This document shows positions 18,431 through 27,314 of a DNA stretch of 63,345 nucleotides, one piece after another. The notes under the pieces are model-generated. The model was not told where the DNA came from and searched no databases. It saw nothing but the letters and a program-made list of their open reading frames with translations. A program made the position numbers and the translations under genes. The DNA is from Candidatus Endomicrobium neocapritermitis (GTDB lineage: Bacteria > Elusimicrobiota > Endomicrobiia > Endomicrobiales > Endomicrobiaceae): positions 1-63,345 of the forward strand of contig WRJZ01000043.1 of the NCBI GenBank assembly GCA_009778325.1, written 5' to 3'. Each line of letters begins with the position of its first letter. Positions within the stretch are counted from its first letter, which is position 1.

Positions 18431-18544
18431 AGAAGCTTGGAGAGCTCGGCAGCTCAGCAGCTCGGAGGAGCTCTGGTCGCTTTATATTTCTTATTGTCCT
18501 TGTCGTTGCCGAACTTCCGAGCTGCCGAACTTCTGAGCTTCTGC
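18431..18544. repeat. HAP element with 9-base arm units (AGCTCGG type)
   Basis: Left arm from 18431 (AGAAGCTTGG, AGAGCTCGG, CAGCTCAGC) pairs with 18508-18544. The core GAGGAGCTCTGGTCGC is related to the copy at 17595. It lies between ccdA and the barrel protein gene. Confidence 0.87.
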
Positions 18545-18559
18545 CTTTCATTGCCGTAC

Positions 18560-19729
18560 CTACTTCAGCAGCCATCTTACGCCAAAATTACCGGAAATAT
18601 TTTGATAATCTTGCGTTGACTGATAACTTATGTTTGCAAATATTTTAAATTTATCCGAAATCCTGTAAGCTCCGCCGCCGCCAAGCCCGATTATTGTCGA
18701 ACCTTCTTTAGCGCCTTTACTTTGAAACTCTTGGGAAGTGCCGGCAAACGCGGCGGTTATTTCCGGCTCTTCTTCGCTTAAAAGATACCTGCCTTCAACA
18801 TCCGCATACCACTCAAGCCTGACATCATCATCGCTGCCTATGCCGATCCCTATGCGCGCCGCAGTCCTGAAATAATTGCCTTCGCTGACTTTTAAAGACA
18901 AATCACCGGCGATTTTTTCATTAAAAGAACCGTAATTCATGCTTCTGATTTCCATTCCGGCAAGAGGCTTTAAAATAACCGATTCGGTAACATAAGATCT
19001 TATCGCGCCTTCAAAATCGACGGCGATAGTCATTCCTGAAAAATCAGCCCTTGCTTTTCTGTCGGCAAAATCTACATATCTTACGGTTGTGAAATTGTCA
19101 AAATTTCCGGAAACCATTGCTTTCAGCTCCCACTCGTCTTTGAGAAACCCTCCGTAAACGCCAAAACCAAAACCTTCTATTCCGGCCGTATTTTTTACAT
19201 CCTGCTTAACGTCATGCTTGTTATATTTTCCGTAAAATCCGAGCATAAAACCGTGATCGCTAAATACCGTATCCCATCCGGCAAGCATGCCGGTTTCAAG
19301 ATTGTTATACTTATTTTTTGAATTATCGTCTTCGGCAATTTCGCTGAACTGAGTTCTTCCCTGAACCCAAAGCCCCTTCAAATTATGCACGTTGATATCG
19401 TGATACTTCATTTTATTGTAAATATTCTGCCTTTCATTTTCAGACGTGGCGCTCCTTATTACGTTTGCAAGAAAATATCCGGAAGCGTCAAGCAATGCCG
19501 ATTTTTTCAGATCATCCGTCGGCAGCGCGTCAACATACGATATTTGTCCGGCCAAATCAGAGCCAATCGCCTGCGCAGAAAGTATATCAAAAGTTTTCGC
19601 AACCTGCGTCTGGTTGTAGGAAAGCCCCGAAATAGCGGAAAAATTAGTTGCAAAAGCTTGCGTATGCAAATACGACAGCGCAAAAACAAATAACGCGGCA
19701 GTCAAAAATATCTTCGAACTTTTAATCAT
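18560..19729 (-). CDS. Autotransporter-type outer-membrane beta-barrel without a passenger
   Basis: 389 residues. A signal peptide ending near TQAFA is followed by the pre-barrel segment SAISGLSYNQTQVAKTFDIL, common just before autotransporter domains. Then come alternating strands typical of the family (GMLAGWDTVFSDHGFMLGFYGKY) and a final strand FGVRWLLK. A normal autotransporter would have a long passenger before this; here the barrel stands alone. It starts 15 nt after the glucanase stop, so both are probably co-transcribed. Role may be surface anchoring or export of a partner; this is inference. Confidence 0.8.
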   Translation of the reverse strand: MIKSSKIFLTAALFVFALSYLHTQAFATNFSAISGLSYNQTQVAKTFDILSAQAIGSDLAGQISYVDALPTDDLKKSALLDASGYFLANVIRSATSENERQNIYNKMKYHDINVHNLKGLWVQGRTQFSEIAEDDNSKNKYNNLETGMLAGWDTVFSDHGFMLGFYGKYNKHDVKQDVKNTAGIEGFGFGVYGGFLKDEWELKAMVSGNFDNFTTVRYVDFADRKARADFSGMTIAVDFEGAIRSYVTESVILKPLAGMEIRSMNYGSFNEKIAGDLSLKVSEGNYFRTAARIGIGIGSDDDVRLEWYADVEGRYLLSEEEPEITAAFAGTSQEFQSKGAKEGSTIIGLGGGGAYRISDKFKIFANISYQSTQDYQNISGNFGVRWLLK

Positions 19730-19744
19730 ATAACTGCGTTAACC

Positions 19745-22700
19745 TCATCTTTCAACAGCCAGCTTGCCTCTTTGCGTTTTTCCGCCGGACTTTATGTGAT
19801 AAATATAAACTCCGGAAGCGGCCTGATAACCGTGATTATTTTCCGCATTCCATGTAAAAGAACCGTCAGCCGGAACTTTTCCGCTGAAAACAAGTTCTCC
19901 GGCGATATTGTAAATTTTTATTTCCGCGCCCTGTTTAAGATTTGTAAACGTTACTCCCATATTTCCGTGTCTTGAAGGCTTGTAAGGATTCGGATATACA
20001 ACGAACCTGCCGGCCGCTATCTGCGCGGAAAAATCAGCGTTTAAAACCGAAGCAGTTACATTGTTATATGGAAGAAAAGCAGGCATGAAATCATACTCGT
20101 TTGAAACAGGCGTAACCGTATAATTTTTTCCGTAGTACATATCCGCGGTATATCGGCCGTTGGTTTCCGTTGTCACGGTTTTTGTGCTGCCTATGAGAGT
20201 AGAGCCGTCATATTCGTACACATCAACTTTTATCTTATTCATTCCCCTGCCGCTGAAAGTCACAAGTCCGCTGATTACACCATCCGGCAGCGGGACATCA
20301 GTTGGTATAACAAGTACATAAGTCCCTGTGGCGGTAAGAATTGCTTCTATGTTTACCGAGGCAATACCGCCGCTCTCGGATTCAACCGTAATGTTTTGAA
20401 CGGGGTATGTTTTGTCAGGAAGACTTGTTTGTGAATTATAAACCGCGAGTTTTATCTGATTAGCGCTGTAAGTTGAAATATTTACGTCGGTAAGCTGCAC
20501 ATAACTTTTAACGTTATTTAACGCGCCCGCCGGCGTGTTGACGGTAAAAGAGAAAGGAATTGTCTTATAATATACCGGATCGATTGAAGGCTGCGTTTGC
20601 GCGGCAACAGTTATGCTGTCGGAATAAACGTCCATAAGAAGAATGTAATTATTGCCGTTTGAATACATCGCTCTCAGGGAATCGTATTTAAAATTCGCGG
20701 TGCCTTTGACGGACACCATTGTCATAGGAGGCACTTTCACGTTACTCATTACCGCTCCGCCCGCTTTGGAATAAAAATTCACGGTTTGAAAGGAGGCGGT
20801 GGAATTATTAAAAGCTATATAAGTTTTTTCTCCGCCTTTATCCATCACGCAAAAAGACGAATTGTCCGCATAGTAATCCGTTCCGCTGTTTCTTACGGCG
20901 GCAACTTTACCCAAACTGTCAAAAAATTTTATAAAGTGGTATGAGAAAGTTTTCGAACTGCCCGGTTCAGGCGTCCCTGTCACTCCCCAACTAACAAAAT
21001 TAGTCAGAGCCGTTGCGGCATTATATAATGCTTTAAATCTGAGCCAAATATCTTTCCACGTATTCAAATCGGCAATTGAATTATCTAAGTCATACGCATA
21101 TTGACTGTCGTATCCCAAATATAACATCGAAGGAGTCAACGGCAGCAGCTGAATGCCGAGTATTTCTCTAGGATCCGTGCTGTTCCAGAAAACGTTGAAC
21201 ACGGATTCATTATCATAAAGTATGCCTATGCCTTTATAAGCGTAGTTTGTGTTTGCGTAAATCTCTCCTGATTTATCAAGGTAATATTCTTTTAAGGCCT
21301 CATATTCGGTAGTATATCCGTATACTCCCAAATCCATCAAATTTTGATTATTTGTGGCAAGCCCCCACAAATATATCCCTGCCCAGGCATTCATGGCTTC
21401 GGAAGAAGATTCCTGATTTGTTCCCCGGTCGTCGGACCCGCCGGCTCCGTCAGACCATGAATGTCCTTCATACGGATCAAAATGTCTTAAAACCGGAAAG
21501 TTCGGATTATGGTCTGGCTTATTGGAAGGCGGATTATAAATATTTTTTATAAGCAGCTCAACCATGCCTTTATACTGCGCCGCGGAAGCAAAATTCTGGT
21601 CAAACAATGAAACTATTGCGGAAGCGTAAATAAAATACCCGTAATGAAAATGATGGTCATTGTAATTTTGCGCGCCAAACCATGTGGGGTATCCTATAAT
21701 TCCTCCCCAATCGTTGTCCCAGCCGAAATATTTTTCGCTTTGCGAAGAGTACTTATACCAAGTTTCAAGTTCTTTTTTTATTTTAGCGATAATATCATTT
21801 CTCTTAATTATATTTGCCGCTCCGCCAAGCTGGTGAAATATGGGCACAAGATTTGCGGCTCTTGCCAAAGCTTTTCCTACGACATAAGTGTTATTTGCCG
21901 GTTCGCCGTCGTTGCTGGTAGGAGGAGTATAAGTCAAATTCAGCGAAGCGTATTCGTCGTCCGCATAATTCTGGAGCGTATTTTTAGAAGCCGCGTCCGG
22001 AATTTCAAACGGCAAATTCGGAATTATGCCCCTGAACTGATTAACGGTGCGAATCGACGCTGCGCCTTTAATAACTTTCATTTGCCCGCGCAGAGTTTTA
22101 AGTTCCTGAACCGTCATATCAGGCATATTTTTCCATTGATGCGGGAAAACGGCAAATACCGAGCCGGCATTCGGCAAATCGCCGCGTTTTTGAACAAAAT
22201 TAAAACTAAAATCCGTGGTAAGCCGGCCGTTATTTTTATTGAAAGAATAATCTACCGTCGTTGCGTCGATAAATGTATACGCGTAATTATAATATTCGTC
22301 AAAAATAGATTTTGCTTCCGTAAAATTATCGCTTCCGGGATCGTATTCGGCGATAAAAGCTAAAGACAAATATCTATTCGCATCAGTAACAACGTTTGTC
22401 GAAAAAGTTATATCCGCTCTGGTAAGATTAGTAAGATTAAAAATTGTATCTCTGTCCGGAGCATAAACGCCCATATAAATAATTTTATTGGCGTCATAAA
22501 GTTTCACCATTATTCTTTCATCGGTAAACGTAGAAGACGACGTAATTTGCGTTCCGGAAGAATTGAAAAACTCTATAGTACCGCTGTAAGCGCGTATTCT
22601 CGGATTAAGGTTTTCGGAAAAGTAATTGTATGTAAAGATAAAGCCTTTGCCGACGGTAGTTTTTATCCACTTTGTCGAATCTGCCGAATCCTGACACAGT

Positions 22701-23161
22701 AAAGTCGCGCACCAGTCGGAATACGCGTCCATCGCGGTTTGCAAAGAATTTATTTCGGTAGTTCCTGATTTTAATCCCGTAAGCCTGAAAACAGGCGAAA
22801 AAATACTTGTTACGGAACTAGCCGCAGAAGTTATATACGTCGGGCCAAATAAATAACCGCTGCCGTAAGCCGTGCCCGTAGGATTGGTATTGAAATTTAT
22901 TATCCACGGATAAGCGGACATTCTGAACGAATAATTATGGTGCGGATGACTTGTATATGCCGAACCGAACCATCTGTTTGTGGGATAAAAGAGTGTCGGG
23001 ACATTAGCAGTTACTCTGCGCGTAATTGTAGGCTGGCTTGCCAAAGGAAGCGAAGAAGCAAAACTGCCCTGCCCTCCCGGGTCAGGCTGAGCGGCGTAAA
23101 CCGCGGAAACAAAAAAAGCAGCCGCAGCTGATAAAAGCGATAAAACAAATATTTTTTTCAT
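19745..23161 (-). CDS. Secreted GH81 endo-beta-1,3-glucanase with C-terminal sorting-like tail
   Basis: About 1138 residues from ATG 23161 (GGA about 6 nt upstream); a TTG at 23167 is an alternative. A signal peptide ends AVYA. The catalytic GH81 domain spans roughly residues 50-780, with DHHFHYGY near 502 (general acid Asp) and NQESSSEA near 582-589 (catalytic Glu), as in known GH81 enzymes. Then follow Ig-like repeats, a carboxypeptidase-regulatory-like domain (GVISGLVTFSGRGMNKIKV), and a C-terminal beta-sandwich starting VVYPNPYKPSR and ending AVER. It cleaves beta-1,3-glucan such as laminarin, callose or fungal wall glucan outside the cell. The same tail ends the two hydrolases at 34242-40915. 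Confidence 0.93.
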   Translation of the reverse strand: MKKIFVLSLLSAAAAFFVSAVYAAQPDPGGQGSFASSLPLASQPTITRRVTANVPTLFYPTNRWFGSAYTSHPHHNYSFRMSAYPWIINFNTNPTGTAYGSGYLFGPTYITSAASSVTSIFSPVFRLTGLKSGTTEINSLQTAMDAYSDWCATLLCQDSADSTKWIKTTVGKGFIFTYNYFSENLNPRIRAYSGTIEFFNSSGTQITSSSTFTDERIMVKLYDANKIIYMGVYAPDRDTIFNLTNLTRADITFSTNVVTDANRYLSLAFIAEYDPGSDNFTEAKSIFDEYYNYAYTFIDATTVDYSFNKNNGRLTTDFSFNFVQKRGDLPNAGSVFAVFPHQWKNMPDMTVQELKTLRGQMKVIKGAASIRTVNQFRGIIPNLPFEIPDAASKNTLQNYADDEYASLNLTYTPPTSNDGEPANNTYVVGKALARAANLVPIFHQLGGAANIIKRNDIIAKIKKELETWYKYSSQSEKYFGWDNDWGGIIGYPTWFGAQNYNDHHFHYGYFIYASAIVSLFDQNFASAAQYKGMVELLIKNIYNPPSNKPDHNPNFPVLRHFDPYEGHSWSDGAGGSDDRGTNQESSSEAMNAWAGIYLWGLATNNQNLMDLGVYGYTTEYEALKEYYLDKSGEIYANTNYAYKGIGILYDNESVFNVFWNSTDPREILGIQLLPLTPSMLYLGYDSQYAYDLDNSIADLNTWKDIWLRFKALYNAATALTNFVSWGVTGTPEPGSSKTFSYHFIKFFDSLGKVAAVRNSGTDYYADNSSFCVMDKGGEKTYIAFNNSTASFQTVNFYSKAGGAVMSNVKVPPMTMVSVKGTANFKYDSLRAMYSNGNNYILLMDVYSDSITVAAQTQPSIDPVYYKTIPFSFTVNTPAGALNNVKSYVQLTDVNISTYSANQIKLAVYNSQTSLPDKTYPVQNITVESESGGIASVNIEAILTATGTYVLVIPTDVPLPDGVISGLVTFSGRGMNKIKVDVYEYDGSTLIGSTKTVTTETNGRYTADMYYGKNYTVTPVSNEYDFMPAFLPYNNVTASVLNADFSAQIAAGRFVVYPNPYKPSRHGNMGVTFTNLKQGAEIKIYNIAGELVFSGKVPADGSFTWNAENNHGYQAASGVYIYHIKSGGKTQRGKLAVER

Positions 23162-23297
23162 TTTCAATCCGCTGAATTTGTGTTTATTTTAAATACCGCG
23201 AATAACATTATACATTAATTTTTTATCGAAAACTAATTAAAAAACCGGATATATTTTGTAAAAACCGGCTATCATTTATAAACGCCTAAACCGAATA

Positions 23298-23337
23298 AAA
23301 AACCCCTGCCTTTGTTTTACAAAAAGCAGGGGTTTTT
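23298..23337. terminator. Intrinsic terminator after the response regulator gene
   Basis: Stem AAAAACCCCTGC (23298-23309) pairs with GCAGGGGTTTTT (23326-23337). A and T runs on both sides make it bidirectional. It ends the leftward response-regulator transcript and insulates the glucanase gene. Confidence 0.85.
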
Positions 23338-23359
23338 AAAGTTTTTAAATATCAATTCG

Positions 23360-23728
23360 TCATTTTTTTAATTTTTCTTTAATCTCATCCAAAAGGTTGA
23401 AAAGATTTTCAACGTAAACCGGTTTTTGCATGTACCCGGCCGCGCCGAGCTCCTTAGCGTGTTCTTCGGTAAAAAGAGTGCCCGAGCCCGTAATAAAATA
23501 AATCAAAGATTCAGCGCTTATTTCTTTTATATAATGAAACAAATGGTCGCCGTCCAAATCGGGAAGCATTATGTCAAGAAAAACGACATCCGGCTTTTCT
23601 TCTTTTAAAACTTTAAGGCATTCGTCGGCATTGCCGGCGACGCATATGTCAAAGCCTTTTCTCTGAACAAGCCTTGCCATATTGTCTCTTGCATAAACTT
23701 CGTCATCCACAAGCAGAATTTTTATCAT
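23360..23728 (-). CDS. Single-domain response regulator (CheY-like receiver)
   Basis: 122 residues, only a receiver domain. Acidic pocket DDE near residues 8-10, phosphorylated Asp near 52 in VVFLDIMLPD, Thr in the YFITGSG segment near 80, and Lys in YMQKPVY near 102. No DNA-binding output domain, so it acts by protein contact or phosphotransfer. It has its own promoter and terminator and no kinase beside it, so its partner is unknown. Confidence 0.95.
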   Translation of the reverse strand: MIKILLVDDEVYARDNMARLVQRKGFDICVAGNADECLKVLKEEKPDVVFLDIMLPDLDGDHLFHYIKEISAESLIYFITGSGTLFTEEHAKELGAAGYMQKPVYVENLFNLLDEIKEKLKK

Positions 23729-23788
23729 TGGACCTCTATAACTTAATATTCTTCAGAACTATTCAATGGCATTCTATGAGGTTACTAT

Positions 23789-23818
23789 ATTATATCATGT
23801 ATTTTAAAGTATTGGCAA
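23789..23818 (-). promoter_or_regulatory. Sigma-70 promoter of the response regulator gene
   Basis: On the minus strand TTGCCA (23813-23818), an 18-nt spacer, then TATAAT (23789-23794). The leader to the ATG at 23728 is about 50 nt. Confidence 0.7.
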
Positions 23819-23824
23819 CCATAA

Positions 23825-23912
23825 AGGCAGAGAATAGAGAAAAGAGAACAGATAATAGTTAAAAACCTCCAGCCGTTGTCGTATCTATTCTCTTTTCTCT
23901 ATTCTCTGCCTT
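23825..23912. repeat. HAP element with 7-base arm units (AGAGAAT type), short core
   Basis: GGCAG plus AGAATAGAGAAAAGAGAACA at 23825-23852 is complementary to 23883-23912 with about one mismatch. The core is about 30 bp and lacks the twin hairpins. It lies between yraN and the response regulator promoter. Confidence 0.88.
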
Positions 23913-23919
23913 TTGCCGT

Positions 23920-24279
23920 TTATATATAATATTTATTTGAAGAAAAAGCCGATTCTATTATTTCAAACCTGTCTCCGGTAATTGCGACTATGTCAAACCT
24001 GAGATTGCTTTTAAGATTTTTTTGTTTTAAATACAAAATCGCCGATTTAATAATTTTTTGCTGTTTTGTTTTGGTTACCGCTTCCTGAGGAGTGCCGCCG
24101 GACAAAGTATTTCTGTATTTTACTTCCACAAAAACCAGATCGTCTTTGTGTTTTGCTATTATGTCAATTTCGCCGAAAACCGTTGTAAAATTTGTTTCTA
24201 TTATTTTATAACCGCTTCTTTTGAGAAATTTTACGGCTTCTTTCTCCTTATCAAACCCTATTTTTCTGGTATCAACCAT
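23920..24279 (-). CDS. YraN/UPF0102 endonuclease-like protein
   Basis: About 119 residues of the UPF0102 family, a restriction-endonuclease-like fold of uncertain role. Motifs include the Asp in FGEIDIIAKH and VFVEVKYR. The start chosen is ATG 24279, preceded by GGTGGTGG; an upstream start at 24309 would draw its first residues from a HAP arm. It is the last gene of the rpsP-trmD-rplS-rnhB cluster, where yraN often sits after rnhB. Confidence 0.9.
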   Translation of the reverse strand: MVDTRKIGFDKEKEAVKFLKRSGYKIIETNFTTVFGEIDIIAKHKDDLVFVEVKYRNTLSGGTPQEAVTKTKQQKIIKSAILYLKQKNLKSNLRFDIVAITGDRFEIIESAFSSNKYYI

Positions 24280-24295
24280 TTTACCACCACCTTGA

Positions 24296-24413
24296 ACGGC
24301 AGAGTTCAAAGTTCAGAGTGCAATTTAGGAGTTTTCGCTTCGCGAAAACCTACTTATAGGTTTCGGCTTTGCCGAAACACGACATCTGAACTCTGAACTT
24401 TGAACTCTGTCTT
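24296..24413. repeat. HAP element with 7-base arm units (AGAGTTC type) overlapping rnhB
   Basis: Arms 24296-24330 and 24384-24413 (AGAGTTC/AAAGTTC heptamers) are complementary. Hairpins GTTTTCGCTTCGCGAAAAC (24331-24349) and GTTTCGGCTTTGCCGAAAC (24360-24378) form the core. It encodes the last 18 or so residues of RNase HII, including its stop. Confidence 0.92.
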
Positions 24414-25003
24414 ACCGGAGCAAAACTCTGCCGGTGTATCTCGCAGGCGCCGTACTTTTTTAAAGCTTCCATATGAATTTTTGTTCCGTATCCTTTATGC
24501 TTATCAAAACCGTAGTGCGGGAATTTCTCGGCATAATCACGCATGATTTTGTCCCTTGTGACTTTTGCAAGTATCGAAGCCGCCGCAATTGCCGCGCTTT
24601 TTGCGTCACCGTCGACTACTGCTTCCTGATTGAGTTCAAGACTTGGAATCTTATGATTGCCGTCAACAAGACATAAATCCGGAATAATTTTTAAAGATAG
24701 GACCGAATTTTTCATCGCGATAAACGTTGCCTGAAGAATATTAACTTCGTCGATTTTGTTATTGCCTACTATGGAAACAGCATAAGCGAGCGCTTTTTCT
24801 TTGATTATTTCAAAAAGTTCATTTCGTTTTTTTTCCGTCAGTTTTTTGGAATCGTTTAAATACGGGATTGATATGTCTTTAGGAAGGATTGCCGCCGCTG
24901 CCACAACCGGACCTGCTAAAGGACCCCGTCCGGCTTCGTCAATACCAGCCACCGAATGGAGTCCTTTATCGTAATAATTTTTATCAAATAAAAATAAATC
25001 CAT
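24350..25003 (-). CDS. rnhB: Ribonuclease HII
   Basis: Removes RNA from RNA-DNA hybrids. Start taken at ATG 25003; a TTG at 25015 lies in a HAP arm. Catalytic acids are in GIDEAGRGPLAGPVVAAA near residue 20, CLVDGNHK near 108 and VDGDAKSAAIAAASILAKVTRD near 125-145. The normal C-terminus (HRQSFAPVR) is followed by about 18 extra residues, SSKFRVQMSCFGKAETYK, which are a translated HAP element including its GCCGAAAC hairpin. This tail is unlikely to be needed for activity. Confidence 0.95.
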   Translation of the reverse strand: MDLFLFDKNYYDKGLHSVAGIDEAGRGPLAGPVVAAAAILPKDISIPYLNDSKKLTEKKRNELFEIIKEKALAYAVSIVGNNKIDEVNILQATFIAMKNSVLSLKIIPDLCLVDGNHKIPSLELNQEAVVDGDAKSAAIAAASILAKVTRDKIMRDYAEKFPHYGFDKHKGYGTKIHMEALKKYGACEIHRQSFAPVRQSSKFRVQMSCFGKAETYK

Positions 25004-25009
25004 TTTAAA

Positions 25010-25110
25010 AGGCAATTACGAATTACGAATTAACGACAACGATAGATACCAACAGCTTTTTTTGTTTTTTTGTCTTTGCCTTTGATTCGTAATTCGTCAT
25101 TCGTAATTGT
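25010..25110. repeat. HAP element with 7-base arm units (ATTACGA type)
   Basis: GGCAATTACGAATTACGAAT at 25011 is complementary to 25085-25110. The core includes AACGACAACG and a T-rich stretch. It separates rplS and rnhB. Confidence 0.88.
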
Positions 25111-25115
25111 TGTTT

Positions 25116-25517
25116 TTAGTTTGCTGCCGGGACTTCTGTTTCCGCGGCGGCGCCGGGAACGGAAACTTTTTTTCTTGAAGAATCTTCAACAATTCTCGCG
25201 GCTTTGCCGGAAAGATTCCTGAGATAATAAAGTTTTGCCCTGCGCACTTTTCCGCGCCTTGCGACTTCAACTTTTTCAATTCTTGGCGAATGCATCGGGA
25301 AAATTCTTTCCACGCCTACGCCGAAAGATACTTTTCTTACAGTGAAAGTTTCAGAAAGACCGCTTCCTTTTATTCTTAGGACTACGCCTTCAAAAACCTG
25401 TATTCTTTCATTTCCGCCTTCAACAACTTTGAAATGCACTTTAATCTGGTCGCCCGCTTTAAAATCAACTCCGAGATTCTTTTTCTGCGCTGCCTGAACT
25501 TGCTCTAATAATGACAT
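25116..25517 (-). CDS. rplS: 50S ribosomal protein L19
   Basis: Sits at the 30S-50S interface. 133 residues with the diagnostic middle segment [21 protein letters not shown] and [30 protein letters not shown]. The last 20 residues ([16 protein letters not shown]) are an extra low-complexity tail. GGGAG lies 7 nt before the ATG. Part of the conserved rpsP operon. Confidence 0.98.
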   Translation of the reverse strand: MSLLEQVQAAQKKNLGVDFKAGDQIKVHFKVVEGGNERIQVFEGVVLRIKGSGLSETFTVRKVSFGVGVERIFPMHSPRIEKVEVARRGKVRRAKLYYLRNLSGKAARIVEDSSRKKVSVPGAAAETEVPAAN

Positions 25518-25534
25518 TTTACAACTCCCATTTT

Positions 25535-25665
25535 AACGGCAGTGAATAGTGAATAGTTAGTAGTGAGTAGTTTTGGTGTTTTCGCGTAGCGAAAACCTAT
25601 AATCTATTTCGGCTTTGCCGAAATTCAACAACTACTAACTACTCACTACTAACTATTAACTGCCT
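25535..25665. repeat. HAP element with 7-base arm units (AGTGAAT type)
   Basis: Arms 25535-25572 and 25626-25665 (AGTGAAT, AGTTAGT, AGTGAGT heptamers) are complementary. Hairpins GTTTTCGCGTAGCGAAAAC (25578-25596) and ATTTCGGCTTTGCCGAAAT (25606-25624) form the core; the second has an A-T closing pair where other copies have G-C. Nearly the same element occurs at 28133-28264. Confidence 0.93.
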
Positions 25666-26360
25666 TTTATTAAGTCCGGTCTGCGTTTTTTTGTTCTTTC
25701 TGCAGACTCGTTTTTACGCCATTCTTCTATTTTATTATGATTGCCGGACAATAAAACGTCCGGAACCTTCATGCCTTTAAAAACAGCCGGTCTTGTGTAA
25801 TGAGGATAATCCAAAAAACCGTTATAAAATGAATCGTTTTTTACCGAATCTTCTTCTTTAACAACACCCGGAATCATCCTTGCCGCACAGTCTATCAAAA
25901 CCATGGCCGGCAATTCTCCTCCGGTAAGCACATAATCGCCTATTGAAATTTCATCATCAACAAAATTCATTACGCGTTCATCAACGCCTTCATAATGACC
26001 GCACAAAACAACTAAATGCTTGAATTTTGAAAGATTTTTTACAATATCGCTGTTGAGCGGTTTGCCTTGGGGAGACATATAAATAACATAAGGTTTATTG
26101 TAAGGATTTTTATATTCGCTGTTCCTTTTTTTTACGCCTGTACTTTTTATGGCATCATAAACCGGCTCGGGTTTCATTACCATTCCCGCACCGCCGCCAA
26201 ACGGCTTATCATCAACTTTTTTATGTTTGTCTTTAGAGAAAGATCGTATATCTATTATATTGACTTCAATTATTTTTTTTTCTCTTGCCTTTCCGATAAG
26301 GCTCTCTGTCAGAGGCCCTTGAAACATACCGGGAAATATCGTAAGAACATCAATCTTCAT
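25656..26360 (-). CDS. trmD: tRNA (guanine-N1-)-methyltransferase TrmD
   Basis: Methylates G37 of tRNAs read at CCN and related codons, preventing frameshifts. Start is ATG 26360 ([13 protein letters not shown], the conserved N-terminus); upstream in-frame codons belong to rimM. The knotted SAM-binding motifs [13 protein letters not shown] and [18 protein letters not shown] are clear. About 234 residues, typical. The ATG overlaps the end of rimM by 11 bases. The last residues KGS and the stop come from a HAP arm. Confidence 0.97.
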   Translation of the reverse strand: MKIDVLTIFPGMFQGPLTESLIGKAREKKIIEVNIIDIRSFSKDKHKKVDDKPFGGGAGMVMKPEPVYDAIKSTGVKKRNSEYKNPYNKPYVIYMSPQGKPLNSDIVKNLSKFKHLVVLCGHYEGVDERVMNFVDDEISIGDYVLTGGELPAMVLIDCAARMIPGVVKEEDSVKNDSFYNGFLDYPHYTRPAVFKGMKVPDVLLSGNHNKIEEWRKNESAERTKKRRPDLIKGS

Positions 26361-26691
26361 ACACCATATAACCGTTATACTCCAAAATTCCGTCTGCGGA
26401 TTTTGCCGGGCCGTAAGAGGATTCAAAGCCGCTTGGAAGTTCGACAAATATCTTTTTTCTTGAAAGATTAACTTCTTTTATCACGCTTTTCAAAGCCGGG
26501 ATAAGATACTCTTCATTATCATATTTAACAACCCATACGTCATTGCTTCCCGTAGAGATGACATCAGACAGAATGCCGAGCCTTTCGCCGGTTTGATTAA
26601 AAACTTCAAATCCCAAAATATCGGAAACCTTCCAAGTTTTGTAAGCTTTGCAAGCTTCGCTTGGAGAAGGCATATCTTTTTTCTGCTTCAT
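26350..26691 (-). CDS. rimM: Short RimM-like protein, PRC-barrel only
   Basis: 113 residues against about 170 for normal RimM. The C-terminal PRC-barrel is present ([25 protein letters not shown], then [25 protein letters not shown]), but the N-terminal RimM domain is missing; only about 15 residues precede the barrel. RimM helps mature the 16S rRNA 3' domain by binding S19. The place between khpA and trmD supports the name. Whether the short form still works is unknown; the missing half could be encoded elsewhere. Confidence 0.8.
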   Translation of the reverse strand: MKQKKDMPSPSEACKAYKTWKVSDILGFEVFNQTGERLGILSDVISTGSNDVWVVKYDNEEYLIPALKSVIKEVNLSRKKIFVELPSGFESSYGPAKSADGILEYNGYMVYED

Positions 26692-26728
26692 TTTTCTTTT
26701 TATCTCTGTTTTTCTATTCTACGTTTTT

Positions 26729-26959
26729 CTATTCTACTATTTCTACGGTAGCTCTTTTATCAAGCTTTGCCGAAGCCGAATTAACGATGATTCTTATCGC
26801 TTTTATAATTCTTCCTTCTTTGCCGATAATTTTGCCTCTGTCGCCGTCAGCTACTTTGAGCTCCAAAACAGTTGCTTTTTCGCCGGCGATTTCTTTAACT
26901 TCTACCTGATCCGGATTGTCTACCAACGCTTTTGCGATTAACAGAACCAGTTCTTTCAT
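26729..26959 (-). CDS. khpA: KH-domain RNA-binding protein KhpA
   Basis: 76 residues, one KH domain with the GKIIGKEGRIIKAIR loop that contacts RNA. AGGAGG lies 5 nt before the ATG. The gene sits between rpsP and rimM as in most bacteria. The family partners with KhpB/EloR in RNA regulation in Gram-positives; its role here is inferred. Confidence 0.95.
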   Translation of the reverse strand: MKELVLLIAKALVDNPDQVEVKEIAGEKATVLELKVADGDRGKIIGKEGRIIKAIRIIVNSASAKLDKRATVEIVE

Positions 26960-26982
26960 AACTTCCTCCTAAGGTGTTGCGA

Positions 26983-27234
26983 CTATTTACTTTCCGCGGG
27001 TTGCGATTTTTTAATTAAAACGGCAACTGTTTCGGAAGCTTTTGCCCCCGTGCCCAGCCAATAGTTTATTCTGTCCATATTGACATTAAACTTATTTTCC
27101 GCTGCAATAGGATCATACTGTCCGAGTATTTCGATCGGTTCTCCGTCTCTTTTCGCTCTCTGGTCAATTGCCACAACCCTGTAATAAGGTCTTTTTGGTT
27201 TGCCCCTTCTCTGCAGGCGCAGTCTAACAGCCAT
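26983..27234 (-). CDS. rpsP: 30S ribosomal protein S16
   Basis: 83 residues with the S16 N-terminus VRLRLQRRGKPKRPYYRVVAIDQRAKRDGEPIE in recognisable pieces and the later RINYWLGTGAKASETV segment. It stabilises the 16S 5' domain. First gene of the operon, with a near-consensus promoter upstream and GGAGG 6 nt before the ATG. Confidence 0.98.
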   Translation of the reverse strand: MAVRLRLQRRGKPKRPYYRVVAIDQRAKRDGEPIEILGQYDPIAAENKFNVNMDRINYWLGTGAKASETVAVLIKKSQPAESK

Positions 27235-27314
27235 CTTCTACCTCCGTATGCTCACACTTATGTCAGGTACAGTATTTTTTCATACAGCCTACAATCATAG
27301 TGTCTGAATGTTTG

